The notes beneath the pieces were generated by a model. It was not told the DNA's origin, made no database searches, and saw only the letters and a program-made list of their open reading frames with translations. Shown piece by piece: positions 37,612 to 46,237 of a stretch of DNA of 64,000 nt; position 1 is the first letter of the stretch, and the number at the start of each line of letters is the position of its first letter. The translations under genes were made by a program, and so were the position numbers. Source of the DNA: Mesorhizobium xinjiangense (GTDB taxonomy: Bacteria > Pseudomonadota > Alphaproteobacteria > Rhizobiales > Rhizobiaceae); assembly GCF_009749525.1 (NCBI RefSeq), contig NZ_WOAC01000019.1, forward strand, positions 19,702-83,701. The letters are read 5' to 3'.

Positions 37612-38262
37612 TCATTCCGTGGTTTGACGGGCCATGGTTTGACGGGCAAGTGCGCCGCTCGCGATGCAGCGGGCGGCGGCACGGATGGCAGGTTCGTCGT
37701 CGAGGCGATCTATCAAGAGCTGCGTCCATGCAAAGGACGTCACGAGATCGGCCACCGTCAATGGATCGGCCCCGTCGTCCAGTTCCCCTCGCGCCTGTGC
37801 CTGCCTGGCCAGACTGGCGGTTCGTTGCCGACGTTCGGCGGCGTATGTGGCCAATGCCTGTGAAGCCTTCGCGTCCGACTGGGCTTCGGCGATGACCGAG
37901 CGAAATATGCTGCCGGCCGGCGTTTCGCGCCAATAGCGGAACAGATCGCTGAGGAGGAGGAAGATGTCCTCCTCCAGGTCGCCCGTGTCGGGATAGTGGA
38001 CATTGCGCTTCTGGCGCTGATAGGCGTCCAGCAGCAATGCCGTCTTGCTCGGCCACCAGCGATAGATCGTAGGCTTTCCCGCTCGGGCGCGCCGCGCCAC
38101 GGCCTCGATGGAAAAGCCCGACGGCCCGGCCTCGACCAGCACCGCCTCGGCGGCATCCAGGATTGCCTCGGTGCTCTCCATGTTGCGACGCGCACCGGTC
38201 GAACGGCGCGCCGACGGTCCATCCTTCAAAGCATCCACTCCTTTTGGGTCACCGCTGCTCAT
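37612..38262 (-). CDS. TetR/AcrR family transcriptional regulator
   Basis: The 216-residue protein has an N-terminal helix-turn-helix (about 30-75: ILDAAEAVLVEAGPSGFSIE and GKPTIYRWWPSKTALL) and a ligand-binding C-terminal helical domain. It is divergent from the small membrane-protein gene at 38346, across an operator-like palindrome at 38314-38331, so it probably represses that gene and itself. The C-terminus carries a short ARQTMARQT repeat from a duplicated sequence in the DNA. An in-frame GTG eight codons in, with AAAGGA beside it, is an alternative start. Confidence 0.88.
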   Translation of the reverse strand: MSSGDPKGVDALKDGPSARRSTGARRNMESTEAILDAAEAVLVEAGPSGFSIEAVARRARAGKPTIYRWWPSKTALLLDAYQRQKRNVHYPDTGDLEEDIFLLLSDLFRYWRETPAGSIFRSVIAEAQSDAKASQALATYAAERRQRTASLARQAQARGELDDGADPLTVADLVTSFAWTQLLIDRLDDEPAIRAAARCIASGALARQTMARQTTE

Positions 38263-38285
38263 GGCGGTCAGATTAGCATGATCTC

Positions 38286-38331
38286 TTGACGAAACGAAAC
38301 GGATCGTTAAATTAAACGGAACGTATCGTTT
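38286..38331 (+). promoter_or_regulatory. Promoter with TetR-type operator
   Basis: TTGACG (38286-38291) and TAAATT (38308-38313) form a promoter with a 16-base spacer pointing at the small membrane-protein gene. An 18-base dyad AAACGGAACGTATCGTTT (38314-38331; AAACG and CGTTT arms with a central ACGT) and a second AACG-GAT-CGTT dyad (38298-38308) overlap it. The position fits repression by the divergent TetR regulator. Confidence 0.65.
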
Positions 38332-38345
38332 AGATGGAGTCCATC

Positions 38346-38584
38346 ATGCCAATGACATCGTCCGCAAGCCGGTTCTCGCGCCCGCGTTTCGCGCTGTTGG
38401 TGGCGCTCGGCGTCTATCCTCTGGTCACCGGCCTGCTCTATGTCGTCCTGCCGCTCACCGAGGGCTGGATGTTGTGGCAGCGCACGCTGCTGGTCGTTCC
38501 CGTCATGGTTCCGATCATGGTGTGGGTCTCATACCGGGCGTTCAGCGTGCCTTTGGCGGTTTCCTCAATCCCAAATCCCGATGA
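38346..38584 (+). pseudogene. Small membrane protein gene with a one-base frameshift
   Basis: The frame from 38346 (GGAG upstream) encodes two membrane helices ([20 protein letters not shown] and [12 protein letters not shown]). After the tryptophan codon at 38523-38525 the coding sense continues in another frame: adding one G to the GGG at 38524-38526 yields [19 protein letters not shown] and a TGA at 38582. The unshifted frame instead runs 100 bases into argJ with no membrane or conserved sequence. A single-base loss in a G run, or a sequencing error, best explains this. The divergent TetR and operator suggest the gene was regulated. Confidence 0.6.
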
Positions 38585-38688
38585 TCCGCTGTCCTGCCGC
38601 GGTGACCGTCGCAGATGGTACGGGCTTGCACGGCCGCAAAATCTGGGGCAGAGGGGCTCGGTCGTCCACATTCGTTCCCGGAAACGCC

Positions 38689-39930
38689 ATGTCCGCAGCG
38701 ATATCGCCTCTTGCCCCCAGGAAATTTGCAAAACTGCCGGCGCTCGGCGGCGTGCGCATGGCGACGGCGCAAGCCGGCATCAAATATGAGGGGCGAACCG
38801 ATCTCCTGGTCATGGTGTTCGACCAGGGCACAAAGGTCGCCGGCGTCTTCACCCGCTCGAAATGCCCCTCGGCGCCCGTCGAGTTCTGCCGGGAAAATCT
38901 TGCCGGGCAAGAGGCGCGCGTGCTCGTCGTCAATTCCGGCAACGCCAACGCCTTTACCGGCAGGAAAGGACGCGAGGCGACACGGCTGACGGCTGAGGCG
39001 GCGGCCCGGGCAGCGGGCTGTGACGTCAGCCAGGTATTCCTTGCTTCGACCGGCGTCATTGGCGAGCCGCTCGACGCCGCAGGCTTCGCGGACCGGCTCG
39101 ACGGTCTCGTCGGCTCGGCGGATGCCGGCCTGTGGGGCGAGGCCGGCAAGGCCATCATGACCACAGATACCTATCCCAAATACGCCACCCGTACGGTCAG
39201 GCTGGGCGAGGCCGATGTCACCATCAACGGCATCGCCAAGGGCGCCGGCATGATCGCGCCCGACATGGCGACCATGCTTTCCTTCGTGGCGACCGATGCG
39301 CCGATTTCCGCCCCCGTCCTGAAGGCACTGCTTTCGGCCGGGGTGGGCAAGACATTCAATTCCGTGACCGTCGACAGCGACACCTCGACCAGCGATACGG
39401 TGCTTCTGTTCGCTACCGGCGCCGCCGAAGAACGCGGCGCGCCGCCGATTGCCGATGTCAGGGATCCGCGCCTGGCGCAGTTCAAGCGGGCCCTGAACCG
39501 GGTTCTCAAGGATCTGGCGCTGCAGGTGGTGCGCGACGGCGAGGGCGCGCGCAAGGAAGTGGAGATCAATGTCAGCGGCGCCAAATCGGCGCGCTCGGCC
39601 AAGCGCATCGCGCTGTCGATCGCCAATTCGCCGCTGGTCAAGACCGCGGTTGCCGGCGAGGACGCCAATTGGGGCCGCGTCGTCATGGCGGTCGGCAAGG
39701 CTGGCGAGCCGGCCGATCGCGACCTGCTGGCGATATCCTTCGGCGATATCCGCGTGGCCGTCGACGGCGAACGCGACCCGGCCTATTCCGAGGAGGAGGT
39801 ATCGGCCTATATGAGGAACGACCGCATCCGCATCGGCGTCGATCTCGGCATCGGCCGTGGCAAGGCGACCGTGTGGACCTGCGATCTGACCAAGGAATAT
39901 GTCGCCATCAACGGCGACTATCGCAGCTGA
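38689..39930 (+). CDS. argJ: Bifunctional glutamate N-acetyltransferase/amino-acid acetyltransferase
   Basis: The 413-residue protein is ArgJ. It has the self-cleavage site [16 protein letters not shown], where cleavage before the threonine yields the two chains and frees the nucleophile, and the family segments [12 protein letters not shown] and [14 protein letters not shown]. It transfers acetyl from N-acetylornithine to glutamate in the cyclic arginine pathway. GGAAA precedes the ATG at 38689. A longer upstream open frame overlaps the frameshifted gene and is not coding. Confidence 0.96.
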   Translation: MSAAISPLAPRKFAKLPALGGVRMATAQAGIKYEGRTDLLVMVFDQGTKVAGVFTRSKCPSAPVEFCRENLAGQEARVLVVNSGNANAFTGRKGREATRLTAEAAARAAGCDVSQVFLASTGVIGEPLDAAGFADRLDGLVGSADAGLWGEAGKAIMTTDTYPKYATRTVRLGEADVTINGIAKGAGMIAPDMATMLSFVATDAPISAPVLKALLSAGVGKTFNSVTVDSDTSTSDTVLLFATGAAEERGAPPIADVRDPRLAQFKRALNRVLKDLALQVVRDGEGARKEVEINVSGAKSARSAKRIALSIANSPLVKTAVAGEDANWGRVVMAVGKAGEPADRDLLAISFGDIRVAVDGERDPAYSEEEVSAYMRNDRIRIGVDLGIGRGKATVWTCDLTKEYVAINGDYRS

Positions 39931-39944
39931 CCCCGGCGGACCAA

Positions 39945-40721
39945 TTGCACAACACACCGAACAACACCCCCGGCCTCGCAGGCATCAGGCGTTTTGAAGC
40001 GGCGGGCTTTCGGGCCTGGCCGGCCTCCTCTGTCTACTATGATGGAGCCTGGCTGGTGCGGCTGACTGCCGGCCTGCCGGCCAAGCGGCTGAACTCGATC
40101 AATCCGCTCGATCCCGGTGACATCGGGCGAATGGAAGATCGCATTGCCCGTGCGGCGCGGCGTTTCGAGGCCTACGGGCGGCCGCTGACGTTCCGCATGT
40201 CGCCGCTCGCCGGGCCGCAACTGGCGGCGTTTCTGGATGCCGGCGGATGGTCGCGCTTTCGCGAGTCGATCGTCATGCGTCGCCCGATGGACAACGGTGA
40301 ACTCGATGATGTGATCGATCAGATCCCGCTCAAGGATGTGGCCCGTTTCACCGGCGCCGCGCTCAAGGTGCATGCCATGGATGTCTCGATGCGTCCGGGA
40401 TTGTCCGAAGTCATCAATTCGATCGAGCCGGAAGCCGGTCTGTTTGTCCTCGAGCATGGGGACAGGCCGGCCGCAACCGCCATTTGCGTGCATGACGGGG
40501 AGCTTGCCGGCCTGTTCGAGATCGCGACCGATCGCGCCCTGCGCGGCGCCGGTCACGGGCGCCGGGTCGTCCTGTCGGCGCTCAAATGGGCAAGGCTGAG
40601 AGGCGCGCGCGAGGCCTGGTTGCAGGTCGAGGCCGACAACGAGGCGGCTCTCGGTCTTTATCGTTCGCTCGGCTTCACCGAGTTCTATCGCTATCATTAT
40701 CGCCGGCCGCCCGAAGGATGA
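39945..40721 (+). CDS. GNAT family N-acetyltransferase
   Basis: The 258-residue protein has a C-terminal GNAT domain with the acetyl-CoA loop RALRGAGHGRRVV and the VEADNEAALGLYRSLGF motif. The N-terminal third has no recognised domain. The start is a TTG at 39945, 15 bases after argJ; an ATG in the same frame comes only after more than 60 codons. It lies in the conserved argJ-GNAT-mutT order. The acceptor is unknown. Confidence 0.85.
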   Translation: MHNTPNNTPGLAGIRRFEAAGFRAWPASSVYYDGAWLVRLTAGLPAKRLNSINPLDPGDIGRMEDRIARAARRFEAYGRPLTFRMSPLAGPQLAAFLDAGGWSRFRESIVMRRPMDNGELDDVIDQIPLKDVARFTGAALKVHAMDVSMRPGLSEVINSIEPEAGLFVLEHGDRPAATAICVHDGELAGLFEIATDRALRGAGHGRRVVLSALKWARLRGAREAWLQVEADNEAALGLYRSLGFTEFYRYHYRRPPEG

Positions 40722-41140
40722 ATGCAGCCGTGATCAACGACAAGCCGGTCGTCCTGGTCTCCGCCTGTGCGCTGGTCGACGCCGACGGCCGCGTGCTCAT
40801 CGCCCAGCGTCCGCAAGGCAAGTCGATGGCCGGGCTGTGGGAGTTTCCCGGCGGCAAGGTGGAGCCGGGTGAGACGCCGGAGGAGACGGTCATTCGCGAA
40901 CTGCGCGAGGAACTCGGCATCGAAACGCGCGCCGCCTGCCTGGCGCCGCTGACCTTCGCCAGCCATGCCTACGATGAATTTCATCTCCTGATGCCGCTCT
41001 TCGTGTGCCGCCGCTTCGAGGGAACGCCGGTGCCGCGCGAAGGTCAGCGGCTGAAATGGGTCCGCCCGCGCGATCTGCGCGACTATGCGATGCCGCCGGC
41101 CGACCTGCCCCTCATCCCCTTTCTGATCGACCTGTTGTGA
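40718..41140 (+). CDS. mutT: 8-oxo-dGTP diphosphatase MutT family (Nudix)
   Basis: The 140-residue protein has a complete Nudix box (GGKVEPGETPEETVIRELRE then ELGI). The core matches MutT, which hydrolyses 8-oxo-dGTP to prevent oxidative mutagenesis. It starts within the GNAT stop (ATGA overlap), so the two are coupled. The MutT assignment is by family and conserved place in the argJ cluster. Confidence 0.9.
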   Translation: MNAAVINDKPVVLVSACALVDADGRVLIAQRPQGKSMAGLWEFPGGKVEPGETPEETVIRELREELGIETRAACLAPLTFASHAYDEFHLLMPLFVCRRFEGTPVPREGQRLKWVRPRDLRDYAMPPADLPLIPFLIDLL

Positions 41141-41241
41141 GCGCGCTGCCGGCGCTGCAACTGCGTTAATGGATCGTTTAGCCGCGCATGCAATTCTTCG
41201 CGCGGTCAAGCGCGCGATCGATCCAGGTCGGGGGACGAGGA

Positions 41242-41562
41242 ATGAGAGACGATATCGATCGGCAACGCACGGCCTTCATCAAGACGTCGGCGCTCGGCAA
41301 ATTCGGTACGGGATCGATGCGCATCGCCCTCCTGTTCGGCTCGGCGGCGATTGCCCTGGCGCTGATCGCGGTGCCGCTTCTGGAGAAGAGGACCGGCGGC
41401 GGGTCGGCATTTGCGTCGCGCTTTCTCAACCTTGATTTTACCAGCACCGGTTCGATCGAACGTGGCGCGACCTACACGGTGCGCCGTTCCGTGTTGCAGC
41501 GCCGGTCCGACGCCGTGTGCATCATCCGGGCAGACGGTTCGATGAGCGGCGACTGCCCCTGA
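41242..41562 (+). CDS. Single-pass membrane or secreted small protein, unknown
   Basis: The 106-residue protein has one hydrophobic helix (about 25-45: IALLFGSAAIALALIAVP) and a C-terminal extracytoplasmic part with two cysteines (AVCIIRADGSMSGDC). This could form one disulfide. The gene precedes the Flp pilin by about 100 bases on the same strand and could be part of its unit. An in-frame ATG at 41188 lacks a ribosome site, so 41242 is chosen, although its own site is close. Not recognised. Confidence 0.5.
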   Translation: MRDDIDRQRTAFIKTSALGKFGTGSMRIALLFGSAAIALALIAVPLLEKRTGGGSAFASRFLNLDFTSTGSIERGATYTVRRSVLQRRSDAVCIIRADGSMSGDCP

Positions 41563-41667
41563 TTGCTTCAATTCGACCGAATTGCCCAACGCGTCGCTAA
41601 CCGCGTCGCTTAACGAATTCTCGCGGAGTACCCGCTATTGTGGCCCCATTCACGGGGAGTTGGCACG

Positions 41668-41838
41668 ATGGCACGCAAGTTCTGGCACGATGAGAAAGGC
41701 GCGACGGCGATCGAATACGGGCTCATTGCCGGCTTGATCTTCATGGTTATCGTCACCGCAGCGGGCCAGATGGGTTCGGCAGTCGACCAGACCTTCCAGA
41801 ATGTGGGGCAGAAGCTCGCAGAGGCGAACCAGCAATAA
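41668..41838 (+). CDS. Flp family type IVb pilin
   Basis: The 56-residue protein has the Flp prepilin form: a short basic leader, GATAIEYGLIAGLIF with the conserved glutamate and tyrosine that define the family, one membrane helix and a short polar C-terminus. TadV-type peptidase would cut after the glycine of EKG. Flp pilins build tight-adherence pili. No tad assembly genes are in this window. GGGAG precedes the ATG at 41668. Confidence 0.9.
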   Translation: MARKFWHDEKGATAIEYGLIAGLIFMVIVTAAGQMGSAVDQTFQNVGQKLAEANQQ

Positions 41839-41944
41839 CGTCTCGATACGATCGCATTGACGATCGACCGCAGCCGGAAATCGATGCCGCGGTCGGCACC
41901 GAATGCAGAGTGACCGACAGGCGGCGTCTCGGTGGGGTCTTCGT

Positions 41945-42814
41945 TCACTCCTTCGGCTGATTCTTCAGCGCATCCGCCAGCCGCATGGTCGCCGATCCGG
42001 GCTTCAATGGCTTTTGCTGCGATTCATGAGGCGCCCAGCCAGACAGCCAGATGAACGAGAAGGTTGCGCGTATGCGCCCGTCCGGGTCGGAGAAGCGCTC
42101 GGCGTAGATTTCGGCTGCGCGCATGAAGAGGTGCCGCGGCGTGGGCCGCCTTATGCGCCCAACAAGCGCGTTGGCCGCGCCCATGGCGCGCAGATCCTTC
42201 ATCAGAGCGAACATGGTGTCGTAGCGCACCGTCACCGTTTCCACGTCGGTCACCGGCAGGGCGAAACCCGCCCGCTGCAAGAGCGCGCCGACGTCGCGCA
42301 CGTCGGCAAGCGGGTAGACGCGGGGGCTGGCCCCGCCGACAAGCTCTACCTCCGCCGCCAGCAGGCTCTCGCGCAGTTCCGACAGGGTGCCGCTGCCGGC
42401 AAGGCAGGCCAGGAACAGCCCGTCGGGCCGCAGCGCCTGGCGGATCTGAATCAGCATCCCAGGCAGGTCGTTCACCTCGTGCAGGGTGAGAAGCGAGACC
42501 GCGAGATTGAGCGATGCGGGCTCCAGCGGCAGGATTTCGTCCGGCGCGACGATCCCCTCGCCGTCGAGCAGCGCCCGATCGGCTTCGAGACGCACCACCC
42601 GCTGCGCCTTGCCCGATTCGCGCAATGCAAGGGCAGCCGCCGGCGTCAGGCAGTGCAGGGCGCAGGCATCGTCGAATGTGCGCTCGACCGTCGATAGCCG
42701 CTCGGCCAGGTCGTCGACGGCCCGCGCCATGAGGAAGCCGGCGCCTTCATCTCCGATCCGCAGGGCGCGCTTCTTGTGCCGGATCTGAAGCGATCGATCG
42801 AACAATTGTTCCAT
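41945..42814 (-). CDS. SAM-dependent methyltransferase, NDUFAF5/BioC-like
   Basis: The 289-residue protein begins LFDRSLQIRHKKRAL and has a class I methyltransferase core with weakened glycine motif, LEPASLNLAVSLLTLHEVND and VSLLTLHEVN-type motif II. The overall pattern matches the alphaproteobacterial relatives of mitochondrial NDUFAF5, a hydroxylase-associated complex I assembly factor. No target can be proven. The ATG at 42814 follows GGTGAGAG. It is divergent from comF. Confidence 0.75.
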   Translation of the reverse strand: MEQLFDRSLQIRHKKRALRIGDEGAGFLMARAVDDLAERLSTVERTFDDACALHCLTPAAALALRESGKAQRVVRLEADRALLDGEGIVAPDEILPLEPASLNLAVSLLTLHEVNDLPGMLIQIRQALRPDGLFLACLAGSGTLSELRESLLAAEVELVGGASPRVYPLADVRDVGALLQRAGFALPVTDVETVTVRYDTMFALMKDLRAMGAANALVGRIRRPTPRHLFMRAAEIYAERFSDPDGRIRATFSFIWLSGWAPHESQQKPLKPGSATMRLADALKNQPKE

Positions 42815-42908
42815 CGGTCTCTCACCCGGCCTTGGCGTGCCGGTGCGCCAGACCATATGATCCGGCCTGTGCGGCTGGTGTCGCGTTGATTTTCATGGGA
42901 GGCATCTG

Positions 42909-43727
42909 GTGGCCGATCACAGGCGCAAGATCAAGCATCTTGTGCGCATAGTGGGGACCTGGTGGGGCCGCGTGCTGTTTCCCCCGGTGTGTACCGGCTG
43001 CCGGCACATCGTCAGCCAGCCGGGCGTTCTGTGCGCGCCCTGTTGGGCGCAATTGCGTCATATCGAGCAGCCCTGGTGCGCCGTGCTCGGCACGCCTTTC
43101 GAATTCGACATGGGAGCGGCCGCGATCTCGCCCGGCGCACTTGCCGACCCGCCGCCCTTCGATCGCGCCCGCTCGGCCGTGGCCTATTCCGGCATGGCGC
43201 GCCGCCTGGTGCAAAGCCTCAAATATGGCGACCGGACCGACCTCGCGCCGTGGATGGCACGCTGGATGCTGCGTGCCGGGGCCGAGCTTCTGCCCGACGC
43301 CGACCTGATCCTGGCGGTGCCCTTGCACCGGCGGCGCTTTCTTTTCCGCCGCTTCAACCAGTCGGCCGAGCTCGCGCGCGCCCTGGCGTGGTTGACCCAA
43401 AAACCCTTCGAGGCCGCGGCGGTCCAGCGTGTGCGATCGACGCGCCAGCAGGTGGGGCTGGGCCTGGCCGAGCGCCAGCGCAATGTGCAGGGCGCATTTC
43501 GCGTGGCAGAAGCCGGCAGAAGCCGCATCAAGGGCCGCAAGGTCCTGGTGATCGACGACGTCTACACGACCGGGGCGACCGTTTCGGCGCTGGCGCGCGC
43601 GCTCAAGCGGGCCGGAGCGGCCAGGGTCGATGTGCTGACATTCGCGCGGGTGCTGCCGGGGGACTTCCGGCCCGACGATGGCGCGACTATATATGGCTCC
43701 ACCAGAGATATCCCATGGTTGATGTAA
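42909..43727 (+). CDS. ComF family protein (double zinc ribbon phosphoribosyltransferase)
   Basis: The 272-residue protein has an N-terminal cysteine-rich ribbon (CTGCRHIVSQPGVLCAPCW) and a phosphoribosyltransferase domain with VLVIDDVYTTGATV. ComF relatives assist DNA uptake in competent bacteria; in others the role is unclear. It starts with GTG preceded by GGGAGG. Its end overlaps grxC by 13 bases. No other competence gene is in the window. Confidence 0.9.
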   Translation: MADHRRKIKHLVRIVGTWWGRVLFPPVCTGCRHIVSQPGVLCAPCWAQLRHIEQPWCAVLGTPFEFDMGAAAISPGALADPPPFDRARSAVAYSGMARRLVQSLKYGDRTDLAPWMARWMLRAGAELLPDADLILAVPLHRRRFLFRRFNQSAELARALAWLTQKPFEAAAVQRVRSTRQQVGLGLAERQRNVQGAFRVAEAGRSRIKGRKVLVIDDVYTTGATVSALARALKRAGAARVDVLTFARVLPGDFRPDDGATIYGSTRDIPWLM

Positions 43728-43981
43728 CGATCTATACGCGCATGATGTGCGGCTATTGCAACGCCGCCAAACGCCTTCTCGACGAGAAGGGCGTCAAATA
43801 TACCGAGCACGATGCAAGCTTCTCCCCGGAGCTGCGCGACGAGATGGCATCGCGGTCGGGCCGTGCGACCTTTCCGCAGATCTTCGTCGGCGACGTCCAT
43901 GTCGGCGGTTGCGACGAGTTGCGCACGCTCGAAGCGAACGGCAAGCTCGACGCGTTGCTGCAGACCGGCAAATTGCAATAG
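43715..43981 (+). CDS. grxC: Glutaredoxin 3
   Basis: The 88-residue protein has the redox motif CGYC (C12/C15) and the TFPQIFVGDVHVGGCDEL segment with the cis-proline and glutathione site. It reduces protein disulfides and glutathione mixed disulfides. The ATG lies inside the last codons of comF, 13 bases of overlap, so expression is coupled. Classed as GrxC type by length and motif. Confidence 0.95.
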   Translation: MVDVTIYTRMMCGYCNAAKRLLDEKGVKYTEHDASFSPELRDEMASRSGRATFPQIFVGDVHVGGCDELRTLEANGKLDALLQTGKLQ

Positions 43982-43990
43982 GATGGTTCG

Positions 43991-44860
43991 ATGAGCAGAT
44001 TCGTCGCCGCCGTGGTGCAGATGCGCACCGGTATGGATCCCGAGCGCAACGCCGCCGATTTCGAGGCGGGCGTGCGCCAAGCGGCAGCCAAGGGCGCAGC
44101 CTATATCCAGACGCCCGAAATGACGGGCGCGCTGGTGCGCGACCGCAAGACCCTGATGGAAGTCCTCAGGAGCGAGGAGGACGACCCGGTCTTCGCTGCC
44201 GCGCGCCGCCTGGCGGGCGAGCTCGGCGTTACCATCCACGTCGGCTCGACGCCTGTCGCCTTGCCGGGCGGCAAGGTGGCCAACAGGGCATGCCTCGTCG
44301 GGCCCGATGGGGCGCCGATCGCCACCTATGACAAGATCCACATGTTCGACGTCGATCTCGACAATGGCGAGAGCTGGCGCGAATCGGCGACCTATGAGCC
44401 CGGCCGGCGCAGCGTCGTCGTCGATACGCCGCAGGCCAGGATGGGGCTGGCGATCTGCTACGATCTGCGTTTCCCACATCTGTTTCGCGGCCAGGCGCTG
44501 GCAGGCGCCGAGGTTCTGACGGTCCCGGCGGCATTTACCCGCCAGACCGGCGAGGCGCACTGGCATTCGCTTCTGCGCGCGCGTGCCATCGAGAACGGCG
44601 CCTGGCTCGTGGCGGCCGCGCAGGGCGGGCGCCACGAAGACGGCCGCGAGACCTACGGCCATTCCCTCATCGTCGACCCCTGGGGGCGGATCGCGGCAGA
44701 ACTGGCGCATGACGAGCCCGGCGTCGCGGTCGCCGAGATCGACGGCGATGCGGTTCGGGCGGCCCGGGCCAAGATCCCCAATCTGAAGAATATGCGCGAT
44801 TTCGACCTGGAGATCGTTGAAGCCGGTCAGACTGCCACCGGACGGAGGGCCGCATCGTGA
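43991..44860 (+). CDS. Carbon-nitrogen hydrolase (Nit/omega-amidase type)
   Basis: The 289-residue protein is a nitrilase-superfamily hydrolase with a Glu-Lys-Cys triad: E in TPEMTGAL, K in YDKIHMFD and C in LAICYDLRFP. The pattern matches Nit2/omega-amidase or deaminated-glutathione amidase, which would fit its neighbour glutaredoxin. The stop overlaps the next gene by four bases (GTGA). It starts nine bases after grxC. Confidence 0.88.
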   Translation: MSRFVAAVVQMRTGMDPERNAADFEAGVRQAAAKGAAYIQTPEMTGALVRDRKTLMEVLRSEEDDPVFAAARRLAGELGVTIHVGSTPVALPGGKVANRACLVGPDGAPIATYDKIHMFDVDLDNGESWRESATYEPGRRSVVVDTPQARMGLAICYDLRFPHLFRGQALAGAEVLTVPAAFTRQTGEAHWHSLLRARAIENGAWLVAAAQGGRHEDGRETYGHSLIVDPWGRIAAELAHDEPGVAVAEIDGDAVRAARAKIPNLKNMRDFDLEIVEAGQTATGRRAAS

Positions 44861-45282
44861 TCCGTTTCGCCTTGCATTGTGAGAAAGGGCACGAATTCGA
44901 GGCCTGGTTCCGCAACAACGATGACTATGACACGCAGGCAAAGCGCGGCCTGGTGGGGTGCCCGAACTGCGGTTCGGTCAAGGTTGGAAAGGCATTGATG
45001 GCGCCTTCGGTCGCCTCGTCGAAGAAGAAGGAGCAGGTCGCCCTGGCCGGCAACCAGGAGCAGCGCCGCATCGTGGCGCAGCTCAAGGAGATGACCGAAA
45101 AACTGCGCGCCAGTGCCGATTATGTCGGCGACAAGTTTGCCGAAGAAGCCCGACGCATCCATTACGGCGAGACGGAAGCGCGTGGCATCTATGGCGAGGC
45201 GACCGTGGACGAGGCGAAAGGCCTCATGGAGGACGGCGTCGAGTTCATACCCTTGCCGAACATACCCGACGATCACAACTGA
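44857..45282 (+). CDS. DUF1178 family zinc-ribbon protein
   Basis: The 141-residue protein begins MIRFALHCEKGHEFEAWFRN, with a C and histidine followed by CPNCGS, and has a helical middle and a conserved C-terminal LMEDGVEFIPLP. DUF1178 proteins are common in alphaproteobacteria and have no known role. The GTG start overlaps the nitrilase stop. The glutaredoxin-nitrilase-DUF1178 order is shared across Rhizobiales. Confidence 0.88.
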   Translation: MIRFALHCEKGHEFEAWFRNNDDYDTQAKRGLVGCPNCGSVKVGKALMAPSVASSKKKEQVALAGNQEQRRIVAQLKEMTEKLRASADYVGDKFAEEARRIHYGETEARGIYGEATVDEAKGLMEDGVEFIPLPNIPDDHN

Positions 45283-45338
45283 GCGCATCCGACGCTCGAA
45301 CTCAGCACGACATTTCGCCATAGAGCAAAGGGACGGCC

Positions 45339-46232
45339 ATGAAGCAGGTCTGGGATTCGGCCGTCGGTCTGCTGCTGATTACGGGCGGCCTTCTGGGTGC
45401 CACGTTTCCGCTGGGCAAGGTTGCCACGGCCGCCGGCGTCGCGCCGATCGTCTGGTCGTTCCTGATTTCATGCGGGGCGGGCGGCATATTGGCGGTCGCG
45501 ATGCTGATGCGTGGCGCCGCCTTTCGCCTCGACCGCCACAAGCTGCGCTATTATCTCATTGCCGGCTGCATATCCTATGCGCTGCCCAACATGCTGCTGT
45601 TCACCGCCATCCCGCATCTGGGGGCGGGCTTTACGGGCATCATGTTCACGCTTTCGCCGGTCATCACGCTGGTGCTGTCGCTCATCTTCCGCATGCGCCG
45701 CCCCAATCTGCTTGGCATGGCCGGAATCGCGACCGGATTCTTTGGCGCGCTTGTGGTGGCGACGACGCGCGGCGAGGCCGGCCAGGCTGCGGATTACATC
45801 TGGATCGGCATGGGTCTGACGATCCCGCTCGTGCTTGCGCTCGGCAACATCTATCGCACGATCGACTGGCCGCAAAACGCCGGTCCGATCGAGCTCGCCG
45901 TCGGCAGCCATCTGGCCGCTGCGGCAATGCTGGCCCTGGTCGGGGTTGCGGCTCCGGCTTTCCGGTTCGATCTCGCGCCGCTGCTCGATGTGCCCCTGCC
46001 GGTGCTTGCCCAGGTGGCATCGTCGGCCGCGATGTTCGCCTTCTTCTTCCGTCTGCAGGCTGTCGGCGGACCGGTCTATCTCAGCCAGATCGGCTATGTG
46101 GCGGCTGCCATCGGGCTCGTGAGCGGCACGCTTTTCCTGGACGAGCGCTACGCCGTTCTGACCTGGCTGGGCGCACTGGTCATTTTCGCCGGCGTGATGA
46201 TGACGACGCGGGCGCAGCGCGCCAAAGGTTGA
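45339..46232 (+). CDS. DMT superfamily transporter (EamA domains)
   Basis: The 297-residue protein has ten membrane helices in two EamA halves, with GLLGATFPLGKVATAAGVAP at the start and LFLDERYAVLTWLGALVIFAG at the end of the second repeat. Substrate unknown. It starts 56 bases after the DUF1178 gene behind AAAGGGA and could be part of the same unit. Confidence 0.87.
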   Translation: MKQVWDSAVGLLLITGGLLGATFPLGKVATAAGVAPIVWSFLISCGAGGILAVAMLMRGAAFRLDRHKLRYYLIAGCISYALPNMLLFTAIPHLGAGFTGIMFTLSPVITLVLSLIFRMRRPNLLGMAGIATGFFGALVVATTRGEAGQAADYIWIGMGLTIPLVLALGNIYRTIDWPQNAGPIELAVGSHLAAAAMLALVGVAAPAFRFDLAPLLDVPLPVLAQVASSAAMFAFFFRLQAVGGPVYLSQIGYVAAAIGLVSGTLFLDERYAVLTWLGALVIFAGVMMTTRAQRAKG

Positions 46233-46237
46233 TGTCT

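Noticed and set aside
38346..38789. A single 148-residue membrane protein running into argJ
   Set aside because: The last 80 codons overlap argJ out of frame with no hydrophobic or conserved pattern, while a one-base correction restores a sensible short end.
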